NCBI GenBank assembly: GCA_027922465.2
Contig: BQMF02000648.1
Coordinates: 124,001 to 188,000, forward strand
From: Turritopsis dohrnii
Lineage: Eukaryota; Cnidaria; Hydrozoa; Anthoathecata; Oceaniidae
DNA: 64,000 nt
Direction of reading: 5' to 3'
Position 1 is the stretch's first letter. The number at the start of each line of letters is the position of its first letter. A program made the translations under genes and the position numbers. The notes beneath the pieces were generated by a model. It was not told where the DNA came from, did no database searches, and worked only from the letters and a program-made list of their open reading frames with translations. Below are positions 1 to 11,540 of this stretch, one piece after another.

Positions 1-260
1 CAACTGACGGTCCCACTTTTATAAATATTGTTTGGTGCTATTTGTATGAAAGATGTGACTTTCAGGATACTCGTTACATGTCGAAAAAAGAAAAAACTTA
101 TTAACGGATAAGACATAAGTGCAAAAGAGGGTTTAAAAACTAGAAGAGATTGACTGATGATGATTTGGAAACCATGGAGCCAGGGTAGTTTATATTTAAA
201 AGTCTTAATTACTGAATTACGGCTCAGGAGTTATATGTAATTTGTTTTTGTTTTTTATAG

Positions 261-2296
261 AAATATTTGCAGCAATATGGATACTACAATCCAAATTCTT
301 TTGATCAATCCAACCTCGAAGACTCTATCAAAACCTTCCAAAAAACATTTCGGTTGCCAGTCACAGGTGTTGTAGACGCTGCTACAAAAAAGTTGATGAA
401 TACGCCCCGTTGTGGCCTTCCAGATCATGGAACCGGAAGAAATGCATTTGTTGACACCAAATGGAACAGGAAATCGTTGACATATTATTTTGATAGCTAT
501 ACACGTGATCTTAGCTATTCCAAAATTGAATCTATAACGGCCAAAGCTTTCAGGTTTTGGTCTGATGTGGCAGACTTGAAGTTTACAAAACAAACAAACA
601 GTGGAGATATTGTCATTGGGTACGTATATTTCATCACACTTTTCTCGTTTTCAGGGTTTATGAAATAGTCAGTACCTTCACATGCTTGTCTTTGTCATAT
701 CTCGGTACATTACTGTCTTTGTCATATCTCGGTACATCACTGTCATGAGCTTTACAAGCCATCAGCTGACAGTGTCTATGTTCGTTAGTCAACATTGCTG
801 CAAGTTGGTGGGATGAAAGAAACAATAAATACGATGGATCTAAAACTTTCAGATATTTTCTTACGTGCACTAAACAATCTGCCATGTTGATGCAACACGA
901 ATCAGAAATAACAAATTTCATTCCAAAGGATTTAGCTTAACGACACTTAACGAAAGTGTCTAAAACAATACAAACTCTTTGCTTGAGAGCCGTTTTGGAA
1001 AAATATGACTGCCAAATCTTTCCAATTGTTTGTTGAAATCTTTATGAACACTGAAAAACTTGAAAAATTTGGTCCAAATTTGGCCAGATTTCCCCATTTT
1101 AACCCAATCTTTATCATTCGGCTACTTCATTGAAATACATAAGGAAAACAATATTTTTCACTCTTATAACCTGTTGTGACCATCATCTACTAACGCAATG
1201 AGAATATAAGTAGCGAATGTCACTATCCTGTTAATCCAAAGATTCATACAACACTTCGAAAGAAATGTTGGATTTTCATAATATATGCTCTATATACATT
1301 GCAGTTTTGGCTCGAGAAGACATGGTGATGATAGAAGAACATGTGGTTATCCATTCGATGGAAACGGTGGAACTCTTGCGCACGCTTTCTTTCCACCAGA
1401 TGGGCGACTTCATTTTGACGAAGACGAAAATTGGACCTATGGAACATCAAGGGGTAAAAATACATTATAATAACCTTTTAAATATTATTAATGCCTTATC
1501 AAAGAACGTGCAATGTTCTAATTTTAGATGTATACTATTTGAAATAATAAACTTTAACCATCATTAAACCTCAGAATTAAAAATAAAGTGAATTTCAAAA
1601 TGAACACATGCATAAAGAGGTATAATCAAGATAAGCATAACCACTCTTAAATATAAGATTATATTTTAGGTTAGTTAAGCGCGTCCTAAAGATAAGAATA
1701 CCCAAAAGATAAGCTCAGACCGAGCAGGTTATTCTAAGTGTGGCTGGCAGATTTGTGATTCCTCACTCCATTGTCTTATAATCAGGGTTCTTATCTTATC
1801 TTCCTTAGTTGACTCTGACTAATGTCAGGAAACTTTATTGCTATAAAGCTTTATTGTAGTTTAATACATGGTTCCAGAGTTTAGCTAACCATCAAAGCGC
1901 TCCAAAGATATATTGGATAGGCTTTCTGTTGCCATTTGTTGCCATCAACTTAACGTATTGGAGTGGATACGCTCTGTTTTGATGTTGAAATGGTGCTGTA
2001 ATACGATATTGTCATATTGCAGGACCGTCGTGGAATCTTAAGAGTATTCTATTGCATTTTTTTTCTTAACTAGTACACCGCACTATGTTTTTAATTACCT
2101 TTAAGGTGAGAATTATTTGTCAACAGCTGTTCACGAAATTGGTCATATCCTTGGCTTGGAACACGACAGCAGTACAAAATTATCAATAATGTATCCCTAC
2201 GCACAACCGTACACATCAAATCTGAAACTGCATGAAAATGACATCCGCAGAATACAGCAACTGTATGGGAAGAAGAAAACAAGTGGCTGGTTGTAA
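261..2296 (+). CDS. Matrix metalloproteinase (propeptide and catalytic domain), 5' end missing
   Basis: A secreted zinc endopeptidase that would act on extracellular matrix. Three exons join in frame: 261-619, 1305-1453 and 2106-2292/2296. Exon 1 follows an acceptor (TTATAG) and carries the propeptide helices and the cysteine switch PRCGLPD, then the start of the catalytic domain. Exon 2 carries HGD and [16 protein letters not shown] plus HFDEDENW, the structural zinc and calcium sites. Exon 3 carries the catalytic zinc site [11 protein letters not shown] and the Met-turn IMYP. The signal-peptide exon is not seen and probably lies before the window. At the 3' end the frame meets TAA at 2294, but the same bases form a strong donor (GTAAGTAT), so further exons, for example hemopexin, are possible; none was recognised. 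Family assignment is firm; the gene ends are not. Confidence 0.9.
688..741. repeat. Two 27-bp tandem copies in the first MMP intron
   Basis: Two adjacent copies of GTCTTTGTCATATCTCGGTA-type sequence differ only near their ends. They lie in the intron between MMP exons 1 and 2. No function is suggested. Confidence 0.7.
1044..1095. repeat. Isolated fragment of the 128-bp repeat family
   Basis: A single stretch in the MMP intron shares the core TTTGGTCCAAATTTGGCC with the tandem array at 5.8-7.1 kb. It is probably a solitary diverged copy. Confidence 0.5.
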
Positions 2297-3785
2297 GTAT
2301 ACTGTTCTGAATGTGTAATGTAATGTGAACTGTTATCAGTAGAATTGAGGATTTGTGTATGGTAGCAATGGGAATCTCTTAATAGAACGAAAAGAAATGT
2401 AGATGTGAAAACGAGCATTAATTCGAGTATAACGTCTTTTTTGTAGATATAAATTCTGATATTTTTGTAAATATCAAAAACTAAACTAAAATAAACTAAA
2501 ATAACAAATAATTTACTCAAACTGTACTATATCAAATGCAATCAAAAAATAAAATCTCAAAAATGTTTCAGTAAAATCCATTTCTTTTAAATAACACAGT
2601 ACGCATTTAATTGCTTTTATTTATTTCATTTTTTTAAAAGTTTTGTTCAATTTTCACGTATAGAATAAACATTTTCTATTTCATAATTAGCTTGTCCAGT
2701 TATACAGAAAACCTTTTTCGCAACAAATCTTTAACGTGTTTTTTTCGGGAAAACTTTATTTGACAGTTAGTATTTCTCTCAAAAGGCAGTGTAAGAGATT
2801 TATCTACCCTATTCAAACTAAGATGGCTAGGTTTATTTTTATGTTAATTTTTTAACCATGACTTAAGAGGAGAAGGAATTTTTCATTTGTAATTGCAGTG
2901 CTTCCTTTATAAATCATCTTTAACACCTTTACTGGGTACTCTTCTATTTGATTTATAGCTGTATGATCAGCTTCTACATAAGCGATCGTACGTTAAGTGT
3001 CTCTAGAAAAGGTGAATCAGTCTCTCATAATTCATATTAAAAATTCATATATAAAAAGATCTATCTCATTTTCTTTAGTTTGGGCAGACGATGATAGATA
3101 TTCAAGAAGAATGTGTCAAACAAAACTACAAAATATTGTAGATATTGTTAGATCATGAAAGAAAATGGATTTAGTCTGACTAGTGTTAATGTTGTTGTGT
3201 TAGAAAGTTCACATAGCCTGCTCAAATAATATTCATTGGGTTTTATCGTGGACGTCACGTGCCATGCATGCCTGCTCCAAATAAACAATAAACAACTTTT
3301 AAATATTGTCTATACCTATTTTGGAAGACAGTTAATAGTTCCAAAAGTTTTGCTTTATTTGCTATAAAAATTGAAATCTAAGGCTACATATATGCAAAGG
3401 TGCAGCAGGAAAGATATGAGTTTACAAAACCACGTTTCTTTTTCCTCAGAAACCTCTTGAGATACAATTCGATTTTTTGCGATTCCTCTGACCTTCCCGA
3501 TATACACAAATTCATTGTCATTATTTTCTTCGACTTTGTCAATCCAATAATATGTAGTGTTTCTGTGACATTATTTGACTCCTTTCAATGTTTTATTACC
3601 TTGCATCCATTTTATGGTCTAAGTTATGTGCTCATAAAATCCAAATTTCGTTTTTCGTCCTACGGTTTCGGAAAAGTTGTGAATTTTGTTTCGCTAAAAA
3701 TCAGAAAACGAAATTCTTTTCGCTATGTGGACGCAGTATAGAATGAGTGTTCACTAAAGGCTGCGGAACATAGTTTAAAGCCTTG
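2297..3785. other. Intergenic or intronic, no recognisable gene
   Basis: AT-rich sequence with scattered stops in all frames. An open frame of about 113 codons at 3400-3741 has low-complexity hydrophobic composition and no recognised domain. It could be MMP intron if that gene continues. Confidence 0.5.
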
Positions 3786-3789
3786 TTTA

Positions 3790-4420
3790 AAACCTTAAGT
3801 CTGAAAGAGTGAGTTTTGGTGTCTTTCAGCGGTCCTAACTTCCTTGTGGTAGAATTTCTGCCACACAGATGAGTTCGTCCAATTTCACATCTTTAAAATA
3901 TCAGATATGTTTGCTACTTTTTGGAAAGCTTTCCTTGTTGAAGCAAACCTTTTAGAGTGGGGTTAGAATACTTTCGAGTCAATACCTGCCCTTTTTAGCA
4001 TTTAACTGACCCACCTGACTGTGGTATCTTTAATTACTGGCTAATGGGGTTTTGTGTAACTCAAAAAAACCTTGTCAAATTTTGTTCTTCTCTTGTTTTC
4101 TAAGTCACTTTTACGTATGTGTCCAAGGCATCTTAAGGAGATATCGTGTCTTGCTTAAATATCGTGAATTCAGTAGGGTCATTTTTCTTCCCTTGTTTAA
4201 AATGTTTCACAAGTATGTCCAGATGCAAGATGAAAGTAAGTGTCTGTCTTCCCCATTAAACTGAGATCTGGGTTTTTATTAGAAGAAGTATTGCATTGTG
4301 TTTTGAAAGAAAGGTCTTTTAGACTAACAGATTCATTATTTGGCATAGTTCTGAAGTAATCTTGGACATCCTATATGTTGACATATTTCGGCATAGGTGG
4401 TTTTACTCTCGAAATGTCCT
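3790..4420 (-). pseudogene. Decayed tyrosine recombinase (DIRS- or Crypton-like)
   Basis: Read on the minus strand through several stops and frame changes, the block gives fragments in the order of a tyrosine recombinase. First comes a DYFRTMPNNES-like segment, then VKSDLENKRRTKFDK, then a stretch with PHSKRFAS resembling the His-x-x-Arg core, then NWTNSSVWQKFYHKEV resembling the C-terminal end of transposon tyrosine recombinases. The frame is broken in many places, so it is inactive. RNase H-like fragments on the same strand at 7.3-7.8 kb fit one dismembered DIRS-like element, but a separate Crypton is not excluded. Confidence 0.5.
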
Positions 4421-4679
4421 TCATTAACACCATCTTCACTGATGGGTGGTGTCATATTGGAGCACCCTCAGCTAGCTTGTGCATTGAAGAGATGGCTTAT
4501 ATATACCCATTAATACTGTTACTCTCTGTACCTTTTTCGTACAAGGAACTTATTTAATTTATTACAATCTATAGAGATCATGTAACAGGATCTACCTGCC
4601 TTTCGCTACACCAGCAATTGAAATTTCTCCAGGCTGACTTGTAATGGATTCTCTAGCTCCCAAGGCTTTTACATTGTTC

Positions 4680-5295
4680 CATTAGAACATAAATTCAACC
4701 CATTACCTCGCGGCTTTAGAAAGGGCTACAGCACCCAGCATGCTCTGCTTAATCTGATACAAAATTGGCAGCGTTGCTAATATTTCTTATGATATTGCAG
4801 GAACCACTATTTTTGGATCGAATTCTGTCAAATTATATGGCATTGTTATAGACCATAAGCTTTCCTTCTCTAAACACATCGAGACAATTGCAAACTGAAA
4901 AAACTAAAGCCCTTCTTCGTATCAGAAATCTCCTAACATTCGACAAAGACTTTATTCTCTTCTAAGCTTATGTTCTTTCAAGTTTTCTATATTTTATGGA
5001 TGTTCTGTAATAGATCTAGTTTCATTTATTGAACAGTTTACTATCGTATTGATGACTATTCTCAATTCTAGTTTCGAACTACCTCTTACTTCCTATTTTG
5101 CAATGCCCTGCTTCGCACCTCTTGAGCTCGATTCCTTAGTTTTTTTGTTGGAATTTTTTATCATAACTGCATTTTACTACTATAAATATTTTAACGAAAT
5201 TATTTTAATAGATATATTTTATTCATTATGAATTTTAATTTTAATTTTTTAGTTTAGGCGGAAGAACAATTTGTATAAATAAAATAAATAAATAA
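4680..5295 (+). pseudogene. LINE reverse transcriptase fragment with 3' tail
   Basis: The plus strand encodes GFRKGYSTQHALLNLIQNWQ, a reverse-transcriptase segment typical of Jockey/CR1-type LINEs. After an internal deletion comes SVKLYGIVIDHKLSFSKHIE, from the region after the catalytic core. The copy ends in an AAATAAATAAATAAA tail at about 5281-5297. It is 5' truncated and internally deleted, so non-functional. Confidence 0.65.
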
Positions 5296-5329
5296 AATGA
5301 CTGAAGTTTTTAATTCAGTTCACCACTTA

Positions 5330-5655
5330 AATCCGGTATTTATGTGGGATCTCTTCAAATATAAGGTCCCTGAAAATATTAAAGCTTCCTAGCTCCAAAA
5401 CTAAGTCTTACAGTTTAAATTCAAGTGTATTTGGAGCCAGCATTCTCTGGAACTCGATGAGTTTGAATTTAAATGTTGCCAGGACTCAAATGAATTTAAG
5501 CGTAAGATTAAATTTTGGGATGGCAGCCAATGTACTTGCCATATGGTCGAAAGTTTTAATTTTTTGTTACTGTTTATTATTGTAAGTTTTCATATTGGTC
5601 CCAATGAGCATGTAAAAACAACCAACGTTAAATAAATGGATAAATAAATAAAACT
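5330..5655 (+). pseudogene. LINE 3' end with (TAAA)n tail
   Basis: A second LINE 3' fragment directly follows the first. It reads VFGASILWNSMSL and then FWDGSQCTCHM-like residues in shifted frames, resembling the C-terminal end of CR1/L2-type ORF2, and ends in an ATAAATAAATAAAA tail at 5640-5652. It is a 5'-truncated dead copy. Confidence 0.5.
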
Positions 5656-5784
5656 AGAAGCCATTAGGCTTGAACAATTTCCGCATCAGCCCTTGAGAAA
5701 ATCGCTTTAGGCTAAATTTCAAGATATCTGAATGACTTGGGCCAAAAAAACAGTTCACCAATATCTTACGCATGATGTTTATTC

Positions 5785-7065
5785 ATGAAAATTGAAGATT
5801 TTTCGAAATTTGGTCCAAATTTGGCCTCAATCGTCCAAGTTTAGTCAAATCTGACAAAATGACTGTCAAATTCGAAATCAGCACTTTCAGATGTAATCCA
5901 TGCAAAATTTCATGAAATTTGAAGAACTTTCGAAATTTGGTCCAAATTTGGCCCAAATTTTCCAATTTTAGTCAATTCTGACAAAATGACTGACAAATTT
6001 GAAATGAGCACTTTTCAAATGTAATCCATGCAAAATTTCATGAAATTTGAAGAACTTTCGAAATTTGGTCCAAATTTGGCCCAAATTTTCCAATTTTAGT
6101 CAATTTTGACAAAATGACTGACAAATTTGAAATGAGCACCTTTCAATTGTAATACATGCAAAATTTCATGAATTTTGAAGATTTTTCGAAACTTGGTCCA
6201 AATTTGGCCTAAATTGTCCAATTTTAGTGAATTCTGACAAAATGACTGTCAAATTTGAAATGAGCACCTTTCAAATAAAATCCATGCAAAATTTTATGAA
6301 ATTTGAAGAACTTTCGAAATTTGGTCCAAATTTGACCCAAATTGTCCAATTTTAGTCATTTCTGACAAAATGACTGTCAAATTTGAAATGAGTACCTTTC
6401 AATTGTAATACATGCAAAATTTCATGAAATTTGAAGAACCTTCGAAATTTGGTCCAAATTTGGCCCAAATTGTCCAATTTAGTCAATTCTGACAAAATGA
6501 CTCAGATTTGAAATCAGCACCTTTCAAATGTAATCCATGCAAAATTTCATGAAGTTTGAAGAACTTTCGAAATTTGGTCCAAATTTGGCCCAAATTGTCC
6601 AATTTTAGTCAATTCTGACAAAATGACTGTCAAATTTGAAATGAGTACCTTTCAATTGTAATACATGCAAAATTTCTTGAAATTTGAAGAACCTTCGAAA
6701 TTTGGTCCAAATTTGGCCCAAATTGTCCAATTTTAGTCAAATCTGACAAAATGATTGCCAGAATTGAAATCAGCACTTTTCAAATGTAGTCCATGCAAAG
6801 TTTCATGAAATTTGAAGAACTTTCGAAATTTGGTCCAAATTTGACCCAAATTATCCGATTTTAGTCAATTCTGACGAAATGACTGTCAGATTTGAAATCA
6901 GCACCTTTCAAATGTAATCCATGCAAAATTTCATGAAATTTGAAGAACTTTCGAAATTTGTTCCAAATTTGGCCCAAATCGTCCAATTTTAGTCAAGTCT
7001 GACAAAATGACCGTCAACTTCTAAATCAGCACCTTGTCTAAATTGCCCAATTTTAGTCAAACCTG
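5785..7065. repeat. 128-bp tandem repeat array, about 10 copies
   Basis: The core TTCGAAATTTGGTCCAAATT recurs with its CG at 5804, 5931, 6059, 6187, 6315, 6443, 6568, 6696, 6824 and 6952. The period is 128 bp apart from two small deletions. Each unit also holds TGACAAAATGACTGTCAAAT and CATGCAAAATTTCATGAAAT. Copies differ at a few positions, so the array is older than the 178-bp satellite. Related units lie in opposite orientation at 57.9-58.2 kb. Confidence 0.9.
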
Positions 7066-7296
7066 TCCTAAGTTCCTAGCATAGGTCAGTCATTATTCTG
7101 AATAAACAAACAATCCGAAATCCGAACGGACTTTCCGAAAACGACGAAAAACTGTGACAGAGATAGATACTTAGATGAATGTGTAAACCAAACAATTTCC
7201 TACGCTATAAGCGCGGAAATTGAATAAAATAATTGATGCGTTACCCTGAAGGGTGACTTAATATATTTGGGGTCATTTGTAACAGTTTTGGGTTTG

Positions 7297-7830
7297 CTAT
7301 TTACATTCCCAATAGAATATGATAATATGAATACGACTAAGGCTGGGTGGTCCATAATGGTGCCAGAATAAATAACTTATCTTCTCCAAGCAACTTACAA
7401 TCAAGCAAAAAGGGGGCAAAGCGTAAAGTAGTTTTTGTCCATTGATGGAATTCCCTAAAGACTTGCTATTTTCTTGAACATTTGTTTGTTTAGTTTCCAA
7501 TATCGCTCCAATGCCTTGGGTTCCTTGATTAAAAGTGTGCCTCCTTGTTCAGAGCTGATGGTATGTAATATGCAGTAAAAGTGATCCCCCACTACATCAA
7601 CCAAAATCTTTTTGGTTAAGTTCAGGCGTGATGGGCTAGAGCTACTTGATTATCTAAAAGAAGGTGATTGGACCTGGGTGGACTGTTTTATCGTGAATGT
7701 TCTGATGGCTAACAGTGCTGCTTTCAATTCCAACGCATTGATGTGTTTGTTCTTCTCCATCCTGGTCCATTGACCTCCTACTAAGACATTTCCACAGTGT
7801 GTTCCCAGGCTAAATTCAAATATTAGATAA
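7297..7830 (-). pseudogene. Decayed DIRS-like RT/RNase H fragments
   Basis: On the minus strand the first part reads GGQWTRMEKNKHINALELKA and AALLAIRTF, the start of an RNase H domain as in DIRS-type elements. Frame-shifted pieces resembling DNQVALAHHA follow. Further along is KLLYALPPFCLIVSCLEKI, resembling the region after RNase H in such elements. Stops and frameshifts interrupt it throughout. It lies upstream, on the same strand, of the tyrosine recombinase relic. Confidence 0.5.
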
Positions 7831-8597
7831 ATCCCTCCTTTCTTAATGAAAGTCTAAATGAAAATAAGTTATAAATGCACCCACACAGCAATCAAAATTC
7901 AACAACACGTATACACAATTATCAAAAGGCGTATACACTGGTATAGAAGAACACATAATTAAACAAGACTTTGATTATGAAAAGTGAATTCTCAACTCAG
8001 TCCCAAAAGGTAGCATGTTGTGGTAAAAGATAGGTTGAAGTTCAAGATTTGTTATAAAGATCGTGAGATCTAGAGTTTTCTTGTGGGACTTCTCACAAGA
8101 GTGAAAACACAATAATATTATCATTTTGTTCGTTCTTTTGTTTGTGTGTTTGGAACACTACCCTACAAAACAACTCATTAAAATTCTTTTAGTAATTTTT
8201 AGGGTCATCAGGCTTTGCTCACCATATTTAAAATAATGAAAATCAAAAATCAAAATTCTTCTGAAATGGTCACAAAAAGTTCTTAGGAAATAAGAAAATG
8301 AAAGCTACATATCTATGCCAAATTTCTGATAAAATTAGATGGCAATCCGTTGGCCAGTTTCTCTGCAAGTAAATTTTGAAGAAAAGTGGTGGTGATTCAA
8401 TATAGACTTTAGTTATATCTTGGTTTGTGGAAATTCTTTTAAAAGAATGTAACTTAAGTACAGTGAAGCTTATATGTGTGTAAATGTTTTTTAGAAATTT
8501 ATGAAGTAGTTTTAAGATTTGGTCCAAGTTAGACCCAAATTTCCCTTTTTAAAACCAAACTATGAACAACGAATGGTAAATTGAAATGCATCATAAT
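7831..8597. other. No recognisable gene
   Basis: AT-rich intergenic sequence. I see no domain, RNA gene or repeat family in it. Confidence 0.5.
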
Positions 8598-8981
8598 GTT
8601 GTACCCCAATTTGTAATAATTTGCCCCAATTTGTAATACCTGCCCCAATTTGTAATAAACTTTGCCTCAATTTGTAATACCTTCCCCAATTTGTAATAAA
8701 CTTTGCCCCAATTTGTAATACCTGCCCCAATTTGTAATAAACCTTGCCCCAATTTGTAATAAAATAGCTGCCCCAATTTGTAATAGCGATTTGCCCTAAT
8801 TTGTAATAAAAAAACTGCCCCAATTTGTCATACATGGTTGCCTTAATTTGTAATAAACTCGAAATTGGACTTATGTCTTGTGTCTTCTTCATTTCTGCAT
8901 GTCTGCATGTCTTATGTCTGCTCCATTTCGATGACGTCAATATTTGGGGCAATTTTGGTGCGGGGATGTCAGGCTTCATAT
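8598..8981. repeat. Left inverted repeat of the 2.94-kb block
   Basis: About 250 bp of short tandem units ending TTTGTAATA are followed by 130 bp of unique sequence. It pairs with 11157-11540 at high identity; differences include CGGGGATGTCAGG against CGGGAATGCAAGG. Confidence 0.85.
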
Positions 8982-9130
8982 CTCGGGAATAAATCGTTTA
9001 ACTGAAATCGGTACATGAACCCTGTGGCATGGTATCTATATGAAATAAGATCATACAGAGTGGCTAAAAAGCATTGATGATGTCATGACAAGAGGTATTT
9101 TCAAATTGAGAATGAAAGGGTCAAGTCCAG

Positions 9131-9799
9131 ATATTGACAAGAGGATGTGTTACCCTTGGCCATGTTGATGAAGAAACTGGAATCCACTACGTGGTTTTAG
9201 ATGAAGATGACGCGCAAGGAGACCTTGAGCTTCAGAATGGATCGTATATTGAAATGAATGATTCCGGGGTCGAGAACTACTCAAAGAACTCGATTGAGGA
9301 AGAGAAAGAGAATACCGACTTCAATATTGAAGTAGAGAAGCGGCTTTCTAAGACGACAGATGCAACAATTTCAGCTCCTAAATCATCTGAAAATATGTCA
9401 TATTTCGATTGGTTACCTTCCGAAATAGTAGAAATGATATTTTTGTATGCGTTGTCCATTTCCGGTTTTGAATTCCCTAATCACGTCTGTTGGACATACA
9501 ACCACCTACTGCAGTCGTATGAGGTATTTAAGCTATACACCACAAAAACAAAGCAACACCTTCCAAGGGTTTATATATCGTACCCGGAAGTATTACCAAA
9601 AGCTGGAAAAATAACCAATACCCTTACCGAGAACGTTCAAAGATTAGTGAGAGAATTCTCTAGTGTAAGTGGCATCATACAGGAAATAAAGCGAGTTATT
9701 CAACACCCTAAATGGACTAGTGCATGGTTGATTTTGCAGCCAGAAGCCTTCTCTTGGTTTATTATTTTGAACATATTTTGGAAGTCAAAGAAGAACTAA
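9131..9799 (+). CDS. F-box-like protein, last exon
   Basis: About 222 codons stay open from a possible acceptor (TCCAG at 9126-9130) to TAA at 9797-9799. The N-terminal half is acidic and Ser/Glu-rich. Residues around 95-115 read WLPSEIVEMIFLYALS, which looks like an F-box first helix (LP-E----IF), followed by a Trp- and Tyr-rich region. If so it could recruit substrates to an SCF ubiquitin ligase. No initiator ATG is obvious, so upstream exons are likely. It lies entirely inside the block bounded by the 384-bp inverted repeats, so it may be cargo of that element. I recognise the F-box only by pattern; the rest is unknown. Confidence 0.5.
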   Translation: MLTRGCVTLGHVDEETGIHYVVLDEDDAQGDLELQNGSYIEMNDSGVENYSKNSIEEEKENTDFNIEVEKRLSKTTDATISAPKSSENMSYFDWLPSEIVEMIFLYALSISGFEFPNHVCWTYNHLLQSYEVFKLYTTKTKQHLPRVYISYPEVLPKAGKITNTLTENVQRLVREFSSVSGIIQEIKRVIQHPKWTSAWLILQPEAFSWFIILNIFWKSKKN

Positions 9800-10208
9800 G
9801 TTTGCAAAAGATGTATATAAGATAGTTTATATAAATCTTAGTTTATATGTTAGTTTTTTTGTTATGTTTGTATTATAAAAACATCTTTTTCTATACACCG
9901 TCTCAGAGAATTAGCAAGTAAAAGCTATTTTTGACAGAAACGTAATGTTTCTAGCTTTTTGATTGGTGACAGTGTTGTAGCTTGTTTTCTAAGGACTTCA
10001 AAATTTCTAAGACTCCAATATCCAATTCTGCCAAGTCCTTGAAGTTTAAACCGTTGTATTTAGTTGAGAAGCAAAAATTAGGAGTTTTAATTTTTGATAA
10101 AGTATAAGTTTTGTATTTCTTTGCTTGTTTCAGCGTGTTTTTTTTTCTACGGATTTCTTTTGTTAAAACCCTACATTTTAGGGGATGTTGAAGATATTAT
10201 ATTGTGCT
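9800..10208. other. 3' flank of the F-box-like exon
   Basis: AT-rich sequence with no further coding signal. It is probably 3' UTR and spacer inside the inverted-repeat block. Confidence 0.4.
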
Positions 10209-10210
10209 TA

Positions 10211-11151
10211 CCTTATCGGACAAAACTTAGTCGGACAAAATTTTAGTCGGACGAAAATATTAGTCGGACAAAATTTTAGTCACCTCCAAATATTTTAGTC
10301 ACTTTTGTCCGACTAATTATATTGTCCGACTTAAATTTTGGTCCTTTTCTAAAATTTCATAACTTACTTAATTTTCGATAAGGATTATGAAAAAGCGTGT
10401 GGGAGTGCGCCGATTACTCTAAGTTCTAGATATGTATAGGAAAACGAGGGGAAAGGCATATTTAATAAAAACAGTTTTGCCGACGTGAAAATCATATGTC
10501 CAACAAAATCATCATACCACGACGGTACAATTTTGCCGTCGGAAAAAAATCCTAATTAAAAAGATTGTAGTATAATTTTATTTTTCAATTTCAATGTCAT
10601 ATTCCTGATCAGTGTAAAAATCTATTTTGGTTCCTGCATTGGTTCAGGTGTTTCTTCCATTATGGCTGTCTTCTTCATTTTCTTTTGAACTACCTCGCTA
10701 TCACTTTCATCAGAAGTTTCTGTTATTACCGGTGCTTTTCTCTTTTCCTGTGGATTCCTTCCTGGAATAAGCGAGGCTATTAGAAAGGTCCAATCTGTTT
10801 ACGAAAAGGTCGAAAATAAACAATGAACATCATGAAGACGAACGTGAATATTATTTATCAAAACACTTTACCACTTTAGAAATTGTTTATTTATGACTAA
10901 GTCATGTAAAAATATTGTTTTCGTTGGTGAGCAAAAAGAAAAATCATAAAGAAATTAGAAATATTTAAAATTTTGTAATTAAACTGATAAGAAGAAAAAT
11001 TCTGAAAAAAATGATTTGGACCAAATATTTAGTCGGACATAATAATTAGTCGGACAAAATTTTAGTCGGACAAAATTATTAGTCGGACAAACTTTTAGTC
11101 ACTTCCAAAAAATTTAGTCACTTTTGTCCGACTAAGTTTTGTCCGATAAGG
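10211..11151. mobile_element. Nested 941-bp element with TA duplication
   Basis: Ends begin CCTTATCGGACAAAACTTAG and are inverted; each is followed by further TTAGTCGGACAAAA units and by TTTAGTCAC/GTCCGACTAA blocks. TA flanks both sides (10209-10210 and 11152-11153). It sits just inside the right arm of the larger block, so it inserted later. Internal sequence has no intact transposase. Confidence 0.7.
10622..10794 (-). pseudogene. Short coding remnant inside the nested element
   Basis: From a possible acceptor at 10795-10797 the minus strand reads about 57 residues to TAG at 10622-10624. It starts WTFLIASLIPGRNPQEKRK, becomes acidic/serine-rich (TSDESDSEVV) and ends PEPMQEPK. This looks like the tail of a transposase or captured nuclear protein. 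The family is not identified. Confidence 0.3.
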
Positions 11152-11156
11152 TATTT

Positions 11157-11540
11157 ATATTAAGCCTTGCATTCCCGTACCAAAATTGCCCCAAATAATG
11201 ACGTCATCGAAATGGAGCAGTTGCGTGTGAAGAGCAATTCCCAAAAGTCCGATTTCACAAGACATAAGTCCAATTTCGAGTTTATTACAAATTAAGGCAA
11301 CCATGTATGACAAATTGGGGCAGTTTTTTTATTACAAATTAGGGCAAATCGCTATTACAAATTGGGGCAGCTATTTTATTACAAATTGGGGCAAGGTTTA
11401 TTACAAATTGGGGCAGGTATTACAAATTAGGGCAAAGTTTATTACAATTTGGGGCAGGTATTACAAATTGAGGCAAATTTTATTACAAATTGGGGCAGGT
11501 ATTACAAATTGGGGCAAATTATTACAAATTGGGGCACAAC
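11157..11540. repeat. Right inverted repeat of the 2.94-kb block
   Basis: Mirror image of 8598-8981: a unique part with GACGTCATCGAAATGGAGCA comes first, then short units such as ATTACAAATTGGGGCA. Confidence 0.85.

Larger units (their letters stand above)
8598..11540. mobile_element. 2.94-kb block bounded by 384-bp inverted repeats
   Basis: The outer arms 8598-8981 and 11157-11540 are inverted copies. Each starts with about 15 tandem copies of a 16-25-bp unit (CCCCAATTTGTAATA...) and then a shared unique part containing CGATGACGTCA and GGGGCAATTTTGGT. Between them lie an F-box-like exon on the plus strand and a nested element near the right arm. The structure resembles a non-canonical DNA transposon with subterminal tandem repeats, as in foldback elements. 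No transposase is recognised, and only AAT is shared as a possible flanking duplication. Confidence 0.7.

Noticed and set aside
5783..5965. Minus-strand frame within the 128-bp array
   Set aside because: Repeat translation, not conserved between units because of indels.
8591..8979. Open frames rich in KLGQ/ITNWG repeats on the minus strand
   Set aside because: They only translate the short tandem units of the inverted repeat; the mirror frame appears in the other arm.
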